From positions 124,001 through 188,000 of the forward strand of contig NZ_JAEMHM010000001.1 of assembly GCF_016458275.1 (NCBI RefSeq): 64,000 nt of DNA, written 5' to 3'. The position numbers and the translations under genes are program-made. Of this stretch, positions 24,719 to 32,700 are shown in pieces. Position 1 is the stretch's first letter; each line of letters opens with the position of its first letter. Source of the DNA: Geomesophilobacter sediminis. GTDB lineage: Bacteria; Desulfobacterota; Desulfuromonadia; Geobacterales; Geobacteraceae. The notes under the pieces are model-generated. The model was not told where the DNA came from, searched no databases, and was given only the letters and a program-made list of their open reading frames with translations.

Positions 24719-26467
24719 CTAGTTTCCTCCGGTTCGCAGGGTGAACGAGAATACGCTCCCTTCGCCGGGGTTGCTCTGGACCGATATCGCCCCGCCGTGG
24801 GCCTGGATGATGTGCTTCACGATGGAGAGCCCGAGTCCGGTACCCCCCTCCTCCCGGCTGCGCGCCTGGTCGACCCGGTAAAACCGCTCGAAAAGCCGCG
24901 CCAGTTCCTTTTCCGGAATCCCGATCCCGGTATCCTGCACCAGGATGCGCACCATCTCCCCCTCCCGCGCGGTGCTGACCTCGACCTTGCCCCCTTCCCG
25001 GCTGTACTTCACGGCGTTGTCCAGGAGGTTGATCAGGACCTGCTCGATCCGCCCCCGGTCGGCCAGCACGGCCTCTTTCCCGCCGCGGTACTCCATGGCG
25101 ATCCCTTTCGCCTCGGCTTTTTGTTCCAATAAGAGGAAGGTCTGCCGTACCGCCGCTTCGACGGTGACCCGCTCCAGGTCGAGCTTGATCACGCCCGATT
25201 CCAGTTCGGACAGGGTGAGGAGGTCGCCGATCAGGTTGGTGAGGCGCTGGGCATGGGCGTGAATGATGCCGAGGAAGCGATCCCGCCGCTCCGGGTCCGT
25301 ATCGAGTGCCCCGGAAAGCAGGGTCTCGGCGTAGCCCTGGATCACGGCAACCGGGGTCCGCAACTCGTGGGAGACGTTTGCCACGAAGTCGCGCCGCACC
25401 TTTTCCAGGTTCCTGATGTCGGTGATGTCGTGGAATACTGCCACCACCCCGGCCAGGCGCGCCTGTTCCACCAGGGGCACCCAGTGCACCAGGATGTGCT
25501 TGCCGGGGAGGGCAAGTTCCTGGATTTGCTCGTTCCGCGAAGTGGCAACCTCGCGGCAGGCGGCATGGAGGTCGGGATGCCGGCTCACTTCCAAAAGGAG
25601 CTTCCCTTCCACCCCGCGCACCCCGAACAGCTCACGGAACGCGGGATTGACGAGAGTCACCGTGCCGTCGGCATCGGTCACCATGACACCTTCACCCATC
25701 CCCTTGAAGATGGCGTCCAGCCGGTTCTTCTCCCGGGAGATCCGCTCCACCTGTTCCTCGATCTTGCGGGCCATCTCGTTGAGCACGCGGGCCAGCCCCC
25801 CCAGTTCGTCGGAGCTGCGCACCGGTACCCGGGTGGCGAGATTGCCGCGGCCGATCTGGGCGGCCGCCGCTGCGATGGTCCTGAGGTTGCCGGAGATCAG
25901 GTTGGAAAAAAGATAGGAAAGGGCCAGGGAGAGCAGGACCGCGACGGCGAAGGCGGCGGCGAGGCTGTGCTTGAGCTTCGTCTTGGCGAGGGCGAGGTCG
26001 GAAAGGGGGAGGGCGAGCCGGATCACCCCCTGGTTGGAGAACGGGACCGCCACGTACAGCATGTCCAGGTGCAGGGTTGCCGAGTAGCGGAGCGAACTGC
26101 CGCTTCCTCCGGCTGCCGCCTGCCGCACCTCGGGGCGCCCGGCATGGTTTTCCAGGTGGGGGAGCTCCGCGGGTTTCACCTCGGAGTCTCCGGTAACGAC
26201 GCCGTCCGGCCCGATCACGGTGACCCGGGCCCGGACCGCTTTCGCGACCGCCGCGGTCAGTGCCGGCGCATCCTGGACCGGATCATGGATCTCCTTGGCC
26301 GCCATCAGTGCGGCCACCCGGGCCTGATCGAGCAGGTGGTCCCGGATCGAGGCGACCTGGCGCTCCTCCAGGTCCCGCATCAAATAGAAATAGATCCCCG
26401 CGCCGAGCAGGAGCACCAGGGCGAGGTACGAAGCCATCAGCTTGAGCCGGAAACTCCCTTTCATCAC
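24719..26467 (-). CDS. phoR: Phosphate regulon sensor histidine kinase PhoR
   Basis: This membrane histidine kinase has 582 residues. Two helices (about residues 9-27 and 163-186) flank a periplasmic sensor region, followed by HAMP (about 187-240), PAS (about 247-340, IFKGMGEGVMVTDADGTV), a HisKA dimerisation domain with VSHELRTPVAVIQGYAETLL, and the ATPase domain with NLLDNAVKYS, DTGIGIP and GGTGLGLSIVKH. All catalytic boxes are intact. It overlaps phoB by 4 nt. E. coli PhoR has almost no periplasmic domain, whereas this one has about 130 residues. Confidence 0.9.
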   Translation of the reverse strand: MMKGSFRLKLMASYLALVLLLGAGIYFYLMRDLEERQVASIRDHLLDQARVAALMAAKEIHDPVQDAPALTAAVAKAVRARVTVIGPDGVVTGDSEVKPAELPHLENHAGRPEVRQAAAGGSGSSLRYSATLHLDMLYVAVPFSNQGVIRLALPLSDLALAKTKLKHSLAAAFAVAVLLSLALSYLFSNLISGNLRTIAAAAAQIGRGNLATRVPVRSSDELGGLARVLNEMARKIEEQVERISREKNRLDAIFKGMGEGVMVTDADGTVTLVNPAFRELFGVRGVEGKLLLEVSRHPDLHAACREVATSRNEQIQELALPGKHILVHWVPLVEQARLAGVVAVFHDITDIRNLEKVRRDFVANVSHELRTPVAVIQGYAETLLSGALDTDPERRDRFLGIIHAHAQRLTNLIGDLLTLSELESGVIKLDLERVTVEAAVRQTFLLLEQKAEAKGIAMEYRGGKEAVLADRGRIEQVLINLLDNAVKYSREGGKVEVSTAREGEMVRILVQDTGIGIPEKELARLFERFYRVDQARSREEGGTGLGLSIVKHIIQAHGGAISVQSNPGEGSVFSFTLRTGGN

Positions 26468-27138
26468 TGCTCCATCTTGTATCCGAAGCCGCGCACCGTC
26501 TTGATCATGTCACCGGCCGCGCCGAGCTTGCTGCGCAAGCGGGTCAGGTGGGTGTCGACGGTTCGGGTGTCGCCGATGTAGTTGTAGCCCCAGACCGTCT
26601 GCAGCAGATGCTCGCGGCTTTGCACCCGTCCCGGGCGCTCGGCGAGGTTCATCAGGAGCTTGTATTCGGTGGAGGTGAGCTGCACCTCCTCGCCATCCAC
26701 GGTTACCAGGTGCTGCTCGGTGTCGATGGTGAGCGGCCCCAGCGCCATCTGGCTCGGTTTCGGGGCCTCGCCGTTGCGCCGCAGGACCGCACGCACCCGC
26801 AGCATGAGCTCCCGTACCGAAAAAGGTTTCACCACGTAATCGTCGGCGCCGAGCTCGAAGCCGACCACCCGGTCGATTTCCTCACCCTTGGCGGTCAAGA
26901 CCACTACCGGCACCGCGGCGGTTTTTTCCGCCCCCTTCAAGATGCGGAGCACCTCGGTCCCCATCATTCCCGGAAGCATCAGGTCGAGCAGGATCAACTG
27001 CGGCGGGTTGTTGCGGGCCTCGTTGAGCCCGGCCAGCCCGTCGGCGACCACGACGGGGTGAAATCCTTCCTTCTCCAGGTGAAAGGCGATCAGTTCCGCC
27101 AAGTCCTGTTCGTCTTCTATGACCAGTACCGTCTGCAT
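26464..27138 (-). CDS. phoB: Phosphate regulon response regulator PhoB
   Basis: This OmpR-type regulator has 224 residues. The receiver has MQTVLVIEDEQD, the phospho-acceptor in LILLDLMLPGMMG, VVLTAKG and VVKPFSVREL. The winged-helix DNA-binding domain has LTSTEYKLLMNLAERPGRVQ and TVDTHLTRLRSKLG. I start at ATG 27138; GGAGG is 12 nt upstream, slightly far, and an ATG 18 nt earlier is possible. It is cotranscribed with phoR and probably controls the nearby pst operon. Confidence 0.92.
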   Translation of the reverse strand: MQTVLVIEDEQDLAELIAFHLEKEGFHPVVVADGLAGLNEARNNPPQLILLDLMLPGMMGTEVLRILKGAEKTAAVPVVVLTAKGEEIDRVVGFELGADDYVVKPFSVRELMLRVRAVLRRNGEAPKPSQMALGPLTIDTEQHLVTVDGEEVQLTSTEYKLLMNLAERPGRVQSREHLLQTVWGYNYIGDTRTVDTHLTRLRSKLGAAGDMIKTVRGFGYKMEQ

Positions 27139-27636
27139 GAAAGAAGAAACCTCCATGAACTGCGGGGTTAGGGGCTCCGCCCCCCCCGGCGGGGGGCAGC
27201 CAACGTCGGGAAATCTTAGTGAATTTTGCCGGTTATCCCACCGATCCACACCAGCTGTGGAAAGCGCTGTGGAAAACTTGTTGATGGTTTCCAAAACCGC
27301 TTTCAAATTGACCGGATCAACAGATTGCCCAAAAAATAGGCAAGACGAGCCAGCCTGGCTGGGGGTCAAAAATCAACAAATACCGCTAGTTAATGCTAAC
27401 TGTCAGTTTTTTGGAAGCTTTCTGCGTGTCAAGCCCTTTCACCAGATTTTCGGGGAGAGGAAGAGATTTCCCGGTGCAACGTGGGGTTTTCGCGCAGCTG
27501 AGGCGAAGCGCCTTATTATATATGCTTTGCTCCCCTGGCATACAAGTAATTTACGCGTGCCGCGATATCGCGGGCTGATCTTAATCGGGACGGGTTCCCG
27601 GCGGTCGGTATCGGCTCGGTGGCCGCTGGACCGCCC
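27139..27636. other. Gene-free region with DnaA-box-like cluster and palindromes
   Basis: This is a phoB-M24 gap of about 0.5 kb with no convincing gene. Between 27231 and 27276 are four DnaA-box-like nonamers: TTATCCCAC, GATCCACAC, TGTGGAAAG and TGTGGAAAA; the last is a full TTWTNCACA match on the minus strand. Other structure includes an AGTTA/TAACT stem near 27388-27402 and a perfect 14-bp palindrome CCGCGATATCGCGG at 27560-27573. An AT-rich stretch TTATTATATATG is at 27512-27523. Confidence 0.45.
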
Positions 27637-27665
27637 TTGACAGTTCCGGTGGCACTGTGCTAGAG
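27637..27665 (+). promoter_or_regulatory. sigma70-type promoter for the M24 gene
   Basis: TTGACA at 27637-27642, 17 nt, then CTAGAG at 27660-27665 (TAGAGA if the spacer is 18). Initiation would fall near 27672, downstream of an ATG at 27666, which argues for the GTG start at 27705. Confidence 0.6.
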
Positions 27666-27704
27666 ATGAGCGCCTTTTTATCTTCGCTCGTCCGGGAGGA
27701 GCCG

Positions 27705-28892
27705 GTGCGCCTGACACCGAAAAACGAACTGGAATATCGCTACCGCACCCTGCAGGTTAGAATGGCGGCCGCCGGAGTCGACGCGGTCATCATGCTGCAC
27801 AAGGCGGATCTATTTTATTTCACCGGCACGGTGCAGGCCGGTGCCCTCTACGTCCCCGCCTCGGGGGACCCGCTCTACCTGGTGCAGCGCGACTTTTTGC
27901 GGGCGCGGATGGAGAGCCCGCTCAAGGAGGTGCTTCCCTGCACCGACCTTCTGGAGCTGCCACGGCTGGTCGCCGATTTCGGTCATCCCTTCCCGGCCAA
28001 GGTCGCCCTCGAGCTGGACGTCCTTCCGGTCAACCTTTTCCAGCGGCTGCGCGCCTGGTATCCCGCCGCGACCATCAGCGACGCCTCCCCCCTCATTGCG
28101 CCGGTGCGGATGGTGAAATCGCACTACGAGATCCATATCCTTCAGGACGCCGCCCAGCAGGCGGACAAGGTCTACCGCCGCGCCGCCGAGATCCTGCGGG
28201 CCGGGGCGAGCGAGGTCGAGGTCGCGGCGGAGTTGGAGCGGCTGGCTCGCGTCGAAGGGCACCAGGGGGTGGTGCGGCTGCGTTCTTTCAACGGTGAATA
28301 CAATGTGGCCCGGGTCCTGTCCGGCACCGATGCTGCCACCCCTTCGCCCGAACCGTTGGGCCTGGGCGGAATGGGGCTCACGCCGGCCTTCGGGCAGGGG
28401 GGGAGCTACCGCAGGATCGACCCCAACGACCCGGTGGTCGTCGACCTCGCTTGCTGCTACGACGGCTACCACGTCGCGCAGACGCGGGTGCTCTCCCTCG
28501 GGGAGCCGCCGGAGCTGATGCGGCGCGGCTATGACGCGATGCTGGAGCTGCAGCGGATCCTGCTGGAGCTGGCGGAGGGGGGCGACTGGGGGCTCCTCCA
28601 CGAAACGGCGCTGCGTGAGGCGCATCGGCTCGGGATGGCGGAAAACTTCCTCGGGATGCCGGGGGCGCGGGCTCCCTGGCTGGGACACGGCACCGGCATC
28701 GAGCTCGACGAGCCCCCGTTCCTTGCTTCCGGGTATCCGGCCGGACCGTTGGAGCCGGGAGTGGTCTTTACCCTGGAGCCGCGGGTAGTCTTTCCTGGTG
28801 CCGGAGCGGTTGGTATTGGCAATACTTTTTACCTTTCTGGAGAAGGGGTTAAACGACTTACCTTTTCAAATGAGGAAATATTAATTGTGTAA
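27705..28892 (+). CDS. M24-family pita-bread protein with incomplete metal site
   Basis: This is an Xaa-Pro aminopeptidase/creatinase-like protein of 395 residues. I choose GTG 27705 because GGGAGGAG precedes it, the promoter would initiate after the ATG at 27666, and VRLTPKNELEYRYRTLQ is a usual M24 start. The N-terminal creatinase domain has LHKADLFYFTGTVQ. In the catalytic domain the first metal Asp (VVVDLACCYDGY) is present, but the second Asp is replaced (HVAQTR where active enzymes have SDxTR). The His (GHGTGIELDEPP) and first Glu (FTLEPRVV) are kept, and the last Glu is replaced (GIGNTFYL). It may be a metal-free hydrolase like creatinase or a non-catalytic paralogue. Confidence 0.78.
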   Translation: MRLTPKNELEYRYRTLQVRMAAAGVDAVIMLHKADLFYFTGTVQAGALYVPASGDPLYLVQRDFLRARMESPLKEVLPCTDLLELPRLVADFGHPFPAKVALELDVLPVNLFQRLRAWYPAATISDASPLIAPVRMVKSHYEIHILQDAAQQADKVYRRAAEILRAGASEVEVAAELERLARVEGHQGVVRLRSFNGEYNVARVLSGTDAATPSPEPLGLGGMGLTPAFGQGGSYRRIDPNDPVVVDLACCYDGYHVAQTRVLSLGEPPELMRRGYDAMLELQRILLELAEGGDWGLLHETALREAHRLGMAENFLGMPGARAPWLGHGTGIELDEPPFLASGYPAGPLEPGVVFTLEPRVVFPGAGAVGIGNTFYLSGEGVKRLTFSNEEILIV

Positions 28893-28937
28893 AGGTAAAC
28901 AAAAACGTCCTACAGCCTAAAACATGATTTTTTTATG

Positions 28938-28992
28938 TTGAATTTGGTCGAACTCGGTGGTATACATTTGCAAAATTTTGTATACAGTATAC
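28938..28992 (+). promoter_or_regulatory. gltA promoter with three GTATAC operator-like palindromes
   Basis: TTGAAT (28938-28943) and TATACA (28961-28966) are separated by 17 nt. GTATAC occurs three times: 28960-28965 over the -10 box, 28980-28985 and 28987-28992. The first two are 20 nt apart, two helical turns. This is the layout of a repressor operator. In Geobacter sulfurreducens the repressor HgtR is known to control gltA; I do not recall its exact operator, so the link is inference. Confidence 0.6.
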
Positions 28993-29124
28993 TATCTGGG
29001 CTGGCGCATAGGAGGGCCTGCTGTCAGACGGTAAAGATCTGGATATTTGCTGATTAACCCCGCCTCATTCACGATGTCTCATCGACAGTGTGTACAAACC
29101 CCAACAGCAAAGGAGATCAGGCAC

Positions 29125-30450
29125 ATGACGCAGTTAAAAGAAAAGTTGGCTGAGAAGATTCAAGCACACCGCGCCCGTACCACCCGACTCACCAAAGAAT
29201 TCGCAAACGTCGTGATCGACAAGGTCGACATCGGCCAGTGCATCGGCGGCGCCCGCGACATCCGTAGCCTCGTCACCGATATCTCCTACCTCGATCCGCA
29301 GGAAGGGATCCGCTTCCGCGGCAAGACCATTCCCGAGACGTTCGCTGCCCTGCCGAAAGCTGCCGGCTCCGACTATCCGACCGTCGAGTCCTTCTGGTAC
29401 TTCCTCCTCACCGGCGAAGTCCCGACCCCGGCTCAGGTCGACGCGGTTGTCGCCGAGTTCAAGACCCGCCAGCAGGTGCCTGAGTACGTCTTCACCGCCA
29501 TCCGCGCCCTTCCGCGTGACAGCCACCCGATGGTGATGCTCTCGGTCGGTATCCTGGCCCTGCAGAAGGACTCCAAGTTCGCTGCCTTCTACAACTCGGG
29601 CAAGTTCAACAAGATGGTCGCCTGGGAAACCGTGTATGAGGATGCCTCCGACATCGTCGCCCGTATCCCGGTTATCGCTGCCTTCATCTACAACCTGAAG
29701 TATCGCGGCGACAAGCAGAACGCCATCGACCCGAGCCTCGACCTCGGTGCGAACTTCGCTCACATGATCGGCCAGAGCGAGCAGTACAAGGACGTCGCCA
29801 GGATGTACTTCATCCTCCACTCCGACCACGAGTCCGGCAACGTCTCCGCCCACACCACCCACCTGGTGCATTCGGCGCTCTCCGATCCGTACTACGCATA
29901 CTCTGCTGGCCTCAACGGTCTCGCCGGCCCGCTGCACGGCCTGGCCAACCAGGAAGTTCTCGGCTGGATCATGGAGTTCCAGAAGAAGCTCAACGGCGCC
30001 GAGCCGACCAAAGAAAACGTCACCGCCGCTCTGTGGGATACCCTCAACGCCGGCCAGGTCGTTCCGGGCTACGGCCACGCCGTTCTCCGTAAGACCGACC
30101 CGCGCTACACCGCACAGCGCGAGTTCTGCCTCAAGACCCCGGGCCTCAAAGACGATCCGCTGTTCAAGCTGGTTGCCATGATCTTCGAGACCGCCCCGGG
30201 CGTCCTCACCGAGCACGGCAAAACCAAGAACCCCTGGCCGAACGTCGACGCACAGTCCGGCGTCATCCAGTGGTACTACGGCCTCAAGGAGTGGGACTTC
30301 TACACCGTCCTGTTCGGTGTTGGCCGCGCCCTGGGCTGCATGGCGAACATCACTTGGGACCGTGGTCTCGGCTACGCGATCGAGCGTCCGAAGTCCGTCA
30401 CCACCGACATGCTCGAGAAGTGGGCTGCCGAAGGCGGCCGCAAGTTCTAA
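29125..30450 (+). CDS. gltA: Citrate synthase (eukaryote-like type)
   Basis: Citrate synthase condenses acetyl-CoA and oxaloacetate to open the TCA cycle. It is 441 residues from ATG 29125, after AAAGGAGAT. The catalytic residues are visible: His in GPLHGLANQEVLGW, and His/Asp in GYGHAVLRKTDPRY. The N-terminal sequence (IDKVDIGQCIGGARDIRSL) and length resemble mitochondrial enzymes, which is a known trait of Geobacter citrate synthases. Codon use is strongly biased, as in highly expressed genes. A leader of about 150 nt separates the promoter from the ATG. Confidence 0.95.
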   Translation: MTQLKEKLAEKIQAHRARTTRLTKEFANVVIDKVDIGQCIGGARDIRSLVTDISYLDPQEGIRFRGKTIPETFAALPKAAGSDYPTVESFWYFLLTGEVPTPAQVDAVVAEFKTRQQVPEYVFTAIRALPRDSHPMVMLSVGILALQKDSKFAAFYNSGKFNKMVAWETVYEDASDIVARIPVIAAFIYNLKYRGDKQNAIDPSLDLGANFAHMIGQSEQYKDVARMYFILHSDHESGNVSAHTTHLVHSALSDPYYAYSAGLNGLAGPLHGLANQEVLGWIMEFQKKLNGAEPTKENVTAALWDTLNAGQVVPGYGHAVLRKTDPRYTAQREFCLKTPGLKDDPLFKLVAMIFETAPGVLTEHGKTKNPWPNVDAQSGVIQWYYGLKEWDFYTVLFGVGRALGCMANITWDRGLGYAIERPKSVTTDMLEKWAAEGGRKF

Positions 30451-30470
30451 GCAGCAACCCGTAACAAGCA

Positions 30471-30503
30471 AGAGGGGGGCGTGGCAACACGCCCCCTTTT
30501 TTT
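30471..30503 (+). terminator. gltA terminator
   Basis: GAGGGGGGCGTG, GCAA loop, CACGCCCCC, then TTTTTTT: a strong intrinsic terminator 20 nt after the stop. Confidence 0.9.
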
Positions 30504-30603
30504 ATTGTTGTTGGCCGGGGCGCGTTGGTCGGATCGGTCGGATCGGTTTGGCGAGGTAGGTAAGGGAAGGTAAGCCGGGCGCGGCGATCTGCGGCAGCGG
30601 ATA

Positions 30604-30633
30604 AAGCAAAACGGCCGGTGGGAAACCGGCCGC
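30604..30633 (-). terminator. Terminator of the AMMECR1 gene
   Basis: CGGCCGGT and ACCGGCCG pair around GGGAA; on the minus strand the stem is followed by TTTTGCTTT. Confidence 0.65.
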
Positions 30634-30737
30634 TTGCTCAGGAGGGGGGCATCGCTGCCCCTATATAGTATATATACGGCCGTTGGGTCGGGAGAAGAGG
30701 CTGCCGCTTCCCTTCCGCCTCAAGTTCCGTTTCGGGG

Positions 30738-31289
30738 TCACTTCTCCCCGAATACCTCGGCGGTGAACACGTAGATGTCGGCGCCTTCCTTCCAGTCGTC
30801 CTTTTTCAGGCCGGCTTTGAGCGAGGTCTGGCTGAGGAAGGTCTCCCGGTCCCAACCGTGCTCGGTGGCGACCTGCGGCAGCAGCACCCCGCGCGCGAAA
30901 TTCTTCTCCAGGTACACGCCGTGTACCCCGACCTCAACCTCTTCGGGAGAGGATATCTTCGCCAGAGGGGAGAGCACGGAGATTTCCAGGTCGAAACCGC
31001 TGGCCAGGTCTTCCTCCTTCATCGGGTAGAAGCGCGGGTCCCGGGTGGCCGCCGAGACCGCCATTTCCTGGACCAACTGGTAGAGCGGCTTTTCCGAACT
31101 GAAATTGCCGATGCAGCCCCTGAGGGCCCCGCCGCGCTTGATGGTCACGAAACACCCCATCTTTTCCTGCAGCTGCGGGGCGCTAACCTCGCGTTGTGGC
31201 AGGCTTCCGGTGCTGACGCCGATGGTTATCGCCTCGCGGGCAAGTTCAAGGAGAAAGTGTTTGTCTTCGCTGCTGAGCGTCTGGTTCAC
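30738..31289 (-). CDS. amrA: AMMECR1-domain protein (AmmeMemoRadiSam system protein A)
   Basis: This 183-residue protein is built almost entirely of an AMMECR1 domain. The family signature LRGCIGNF is near residue 57 with its conserved Cys, and RDPRFYPM and GVYLEKNFARGVLLPQVATE follow. In many bacteria it is encoded with Memo and radical-SAM partners (AmmeMemoRadiSam), but those partners are absent here. Its molecular function is unknown. The gene is single, with its own terminator. Confidence 0.85.
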   Translation of the reverse strand: MNQTLSSEDKHFLLELAREAITIGVSTGSLPQREVSAPQLQEKMGCFVTIKRGGALRGCIGNFSSEKPLYQLVQEMAVSAATRDPRFYPMKEEDLASGFDLEISVLSPLAKISSPEEVEVGVHGVYLEKNFARGVLLPQVATEHGWDRETFLSQTSLKAGLKKDDWKEGADIYVFTAEVFGEK

Positions 31290-31866
31290 GGGCCCCCCTC
31301 GGTAGACTATGGTGTTGCGGCAGGTGCCGAGTTTAATGCAGCTAACGTTAATATATTTGGGTTCCGTTTACAAGAGGCAATAGGGTAACGTTTTCATGAT
31401 TACGTTTGGGGCTGCATGTTTATTTCATGAGAAAAACGGGGACATAGGCGACACCCTGTTTTAAGGATGGTGTCGCGGCCGGGGGCAACATTAATAAGAA
31501 ATTTCCGGACGGAAGGGGGGGAAGGACGGCGGCAGGGGCCTTTTCGGGCCCGTGCCGGGGGCCCCGAAGTGCTGTAGAACGGCGTCTCTGCTGTGTTTGC
31601 TCGGGGAGGAGGACGTTACGCTGCAGGTGCGGCGGAACTGCCGAAATCGCTAAATAAAACCGCAACTTCTGCTTAGTATTAGAGGTGCGCCCGGCGCCGG
31701 GGCTGGTGGCCCTGCCGTGGCCCCCGGGGAGATACTATTTTTTTGCTGAAAAAGTGTTGACTTTTGCGGGAATGCTAGTATATTCGCGATTTGTTGTGAC
31801 CAGAAAAAAACCGATGCGCTGTGCGCAGTATGGGTAAATCTAAAAAGAAAAGAGGTGATATCGTCA
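31290..31866. other. Gene-free region upstream of lipoprotein gene
   Basis: This 577-nt gap has no credible ORF. It contains a strong hairpin GCGACACC/GGTGTCGC at 31448-31476, GC-rich short palindromes around 31535-31565, and at its right end the promoter of the lipoprotein gene. It also has to hold the amrA promoter, which I could not pinpoint. Confidence 0.5.
31757..31784 (+). promoter_or_regulatory. sigma70-type promoter for the small lipoprotein gene
   Basis: TTGACT (31757-31762), 16-nt spacer, TATATT (31779-31784), within AT-rich flanks. The 5' leader would be about 75 nt. Confidence 0.7.
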
Positions 31867-32085
<219 letters not shown>

Positions 32086-32114
32086 TCAGAAACTGGCAGT
32101 GCCTGTTTCACTAA

Positions 32115-32144
32115 AGCCCACAGAGCGATCTGTGGGCTTTTTTA
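32115..32144 (+). terminator. Terminator after small lipoprotein gene
   Basis: AGCCCACAGA, GCGA loop, TCTGTGGGCT, then TTTTT. The stem is perfect over 10 bp. Confidence 0.85.
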
Positions 32145-32155
32145 GTGCTTTTGCC

Positions 32156-32185
32156 TTGACAGTTTTCCTTACCAAATGGTAATTT
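32156..32185 (+). promoter_or_regulatory. sigma70-type promoter for ndk
   Basis: TTGACA at 32156-32161, 18 nt, TAATTT at 32180-32185. An inverted repeat TTACC-AAAT-GGTAA overlaps the -10 side and could bind a regulator. Confidence 0.65.
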
Positions 32186-32223
32186 GAGCGGTCTTGTGAC
32201 AATATCATGCTGGAGGAATAACC

Positions 32224-32637
32224 ATGGAAAGAACTTTTGCAATCATAAAGCCCGATGCGGTTGAGAGAAACGTAACCGGCCAGGTCCTGTCGATGATCGA
32301 AGAGGCCGGGTTCAAGATCGTCGGGATGAAGAAGATCCAGCTTACCCGCAAGCAGGCGGAAGGCTTCTACTACGTCCACGCCGAGCGCCCCTTCTTCGGC
32401 GACCTCTGCACCTTCATGTCCCGCGGTCCGGTCATCGCGCTGGTTCTCGAGAAAGAAGACGCCATCTCCTCCTGGCGTAACCTGATGGGCGCCACCAACC
32501 CGGCCAACGCCGCCGAAGGGACCATCCGCAAGAAGCTCGGCGTCAGCATCGAGGAGAACACCGTCCACGGCTCCGACGCTCCGGAAACCGCCGCCTACGA
32601 AATCCCCTACTTCTTCAGCGCTCTCGAGCTCGTGTAA
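32224..32637 (+). CDS. ndk: Nucleoside diphosphate kinase
   Basis: Ndk moves the gamma phosphate between nucleoside tri- and diphosphates through a phospho-His. It is 137 residues, starting [16 protein letters not shown]. The family motifs [21 protein letters not shown] and [15 protein letters not shown] are present. The catalytic His lies in [13 protein letters not shown] (about residue 117). ATG 32224 follows GGAGGAATAACC. Confidence 0.96.
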   Translation: MERTFAIIKPDAVERNVTGQVLSMIEEAGFKIVGMKKIQLTRKQAEGFYYVHAERPFFGDLCTFMSRGPVIALVLEKEDAISSWRNLMGATNPANAAEGTIRKKLGVSIEENTVHGSDAPETAAYEIPYFFSALELV

Positions 32638-32670
32638 GAAGGAATCACCCCCAAAGGTTAATAAGGCAGG

Positions 32671-32698
32671 AAAGCCCTTCGTCAGGAAGGGCTTTTTT
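32671..32698 (+). terminator. ndk terminator overlapping rlmN translation signals
   Basis: AAAGCCCTT, CGTCAGG, AAGGGCTTTTTT. The 3' arm contains AGGAAGG, the only Shine-Dalgarno-like sequence before the rlmN ATG at 32701. Confidence 0.8.
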
Positions 32699-32700
32699 AT

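Noticed and set aside
27139-27704. The DnaA-box cluster as the chromosomal origin
   Set aside because: There is no dnaA, dnaN, gidA or parA gene nearby and only one full box match, so I report it only as a box-like cluster.
27657-27704. A start at 27657 or 27666 for the M24 gene
   Set aside because: The predicted transcription start is downstream of both, and GTG 27705 has the better Shine-Dalgarno and matches family N-termini.
31440-31495. A second GEMM-like element (GGGGGCAAC near a GCGACACC hairpin)
   Set aside because: It lacks the GNRA hairpin and the GGAAAGCC joining region, so it fails the GEMM pattern on both strands.
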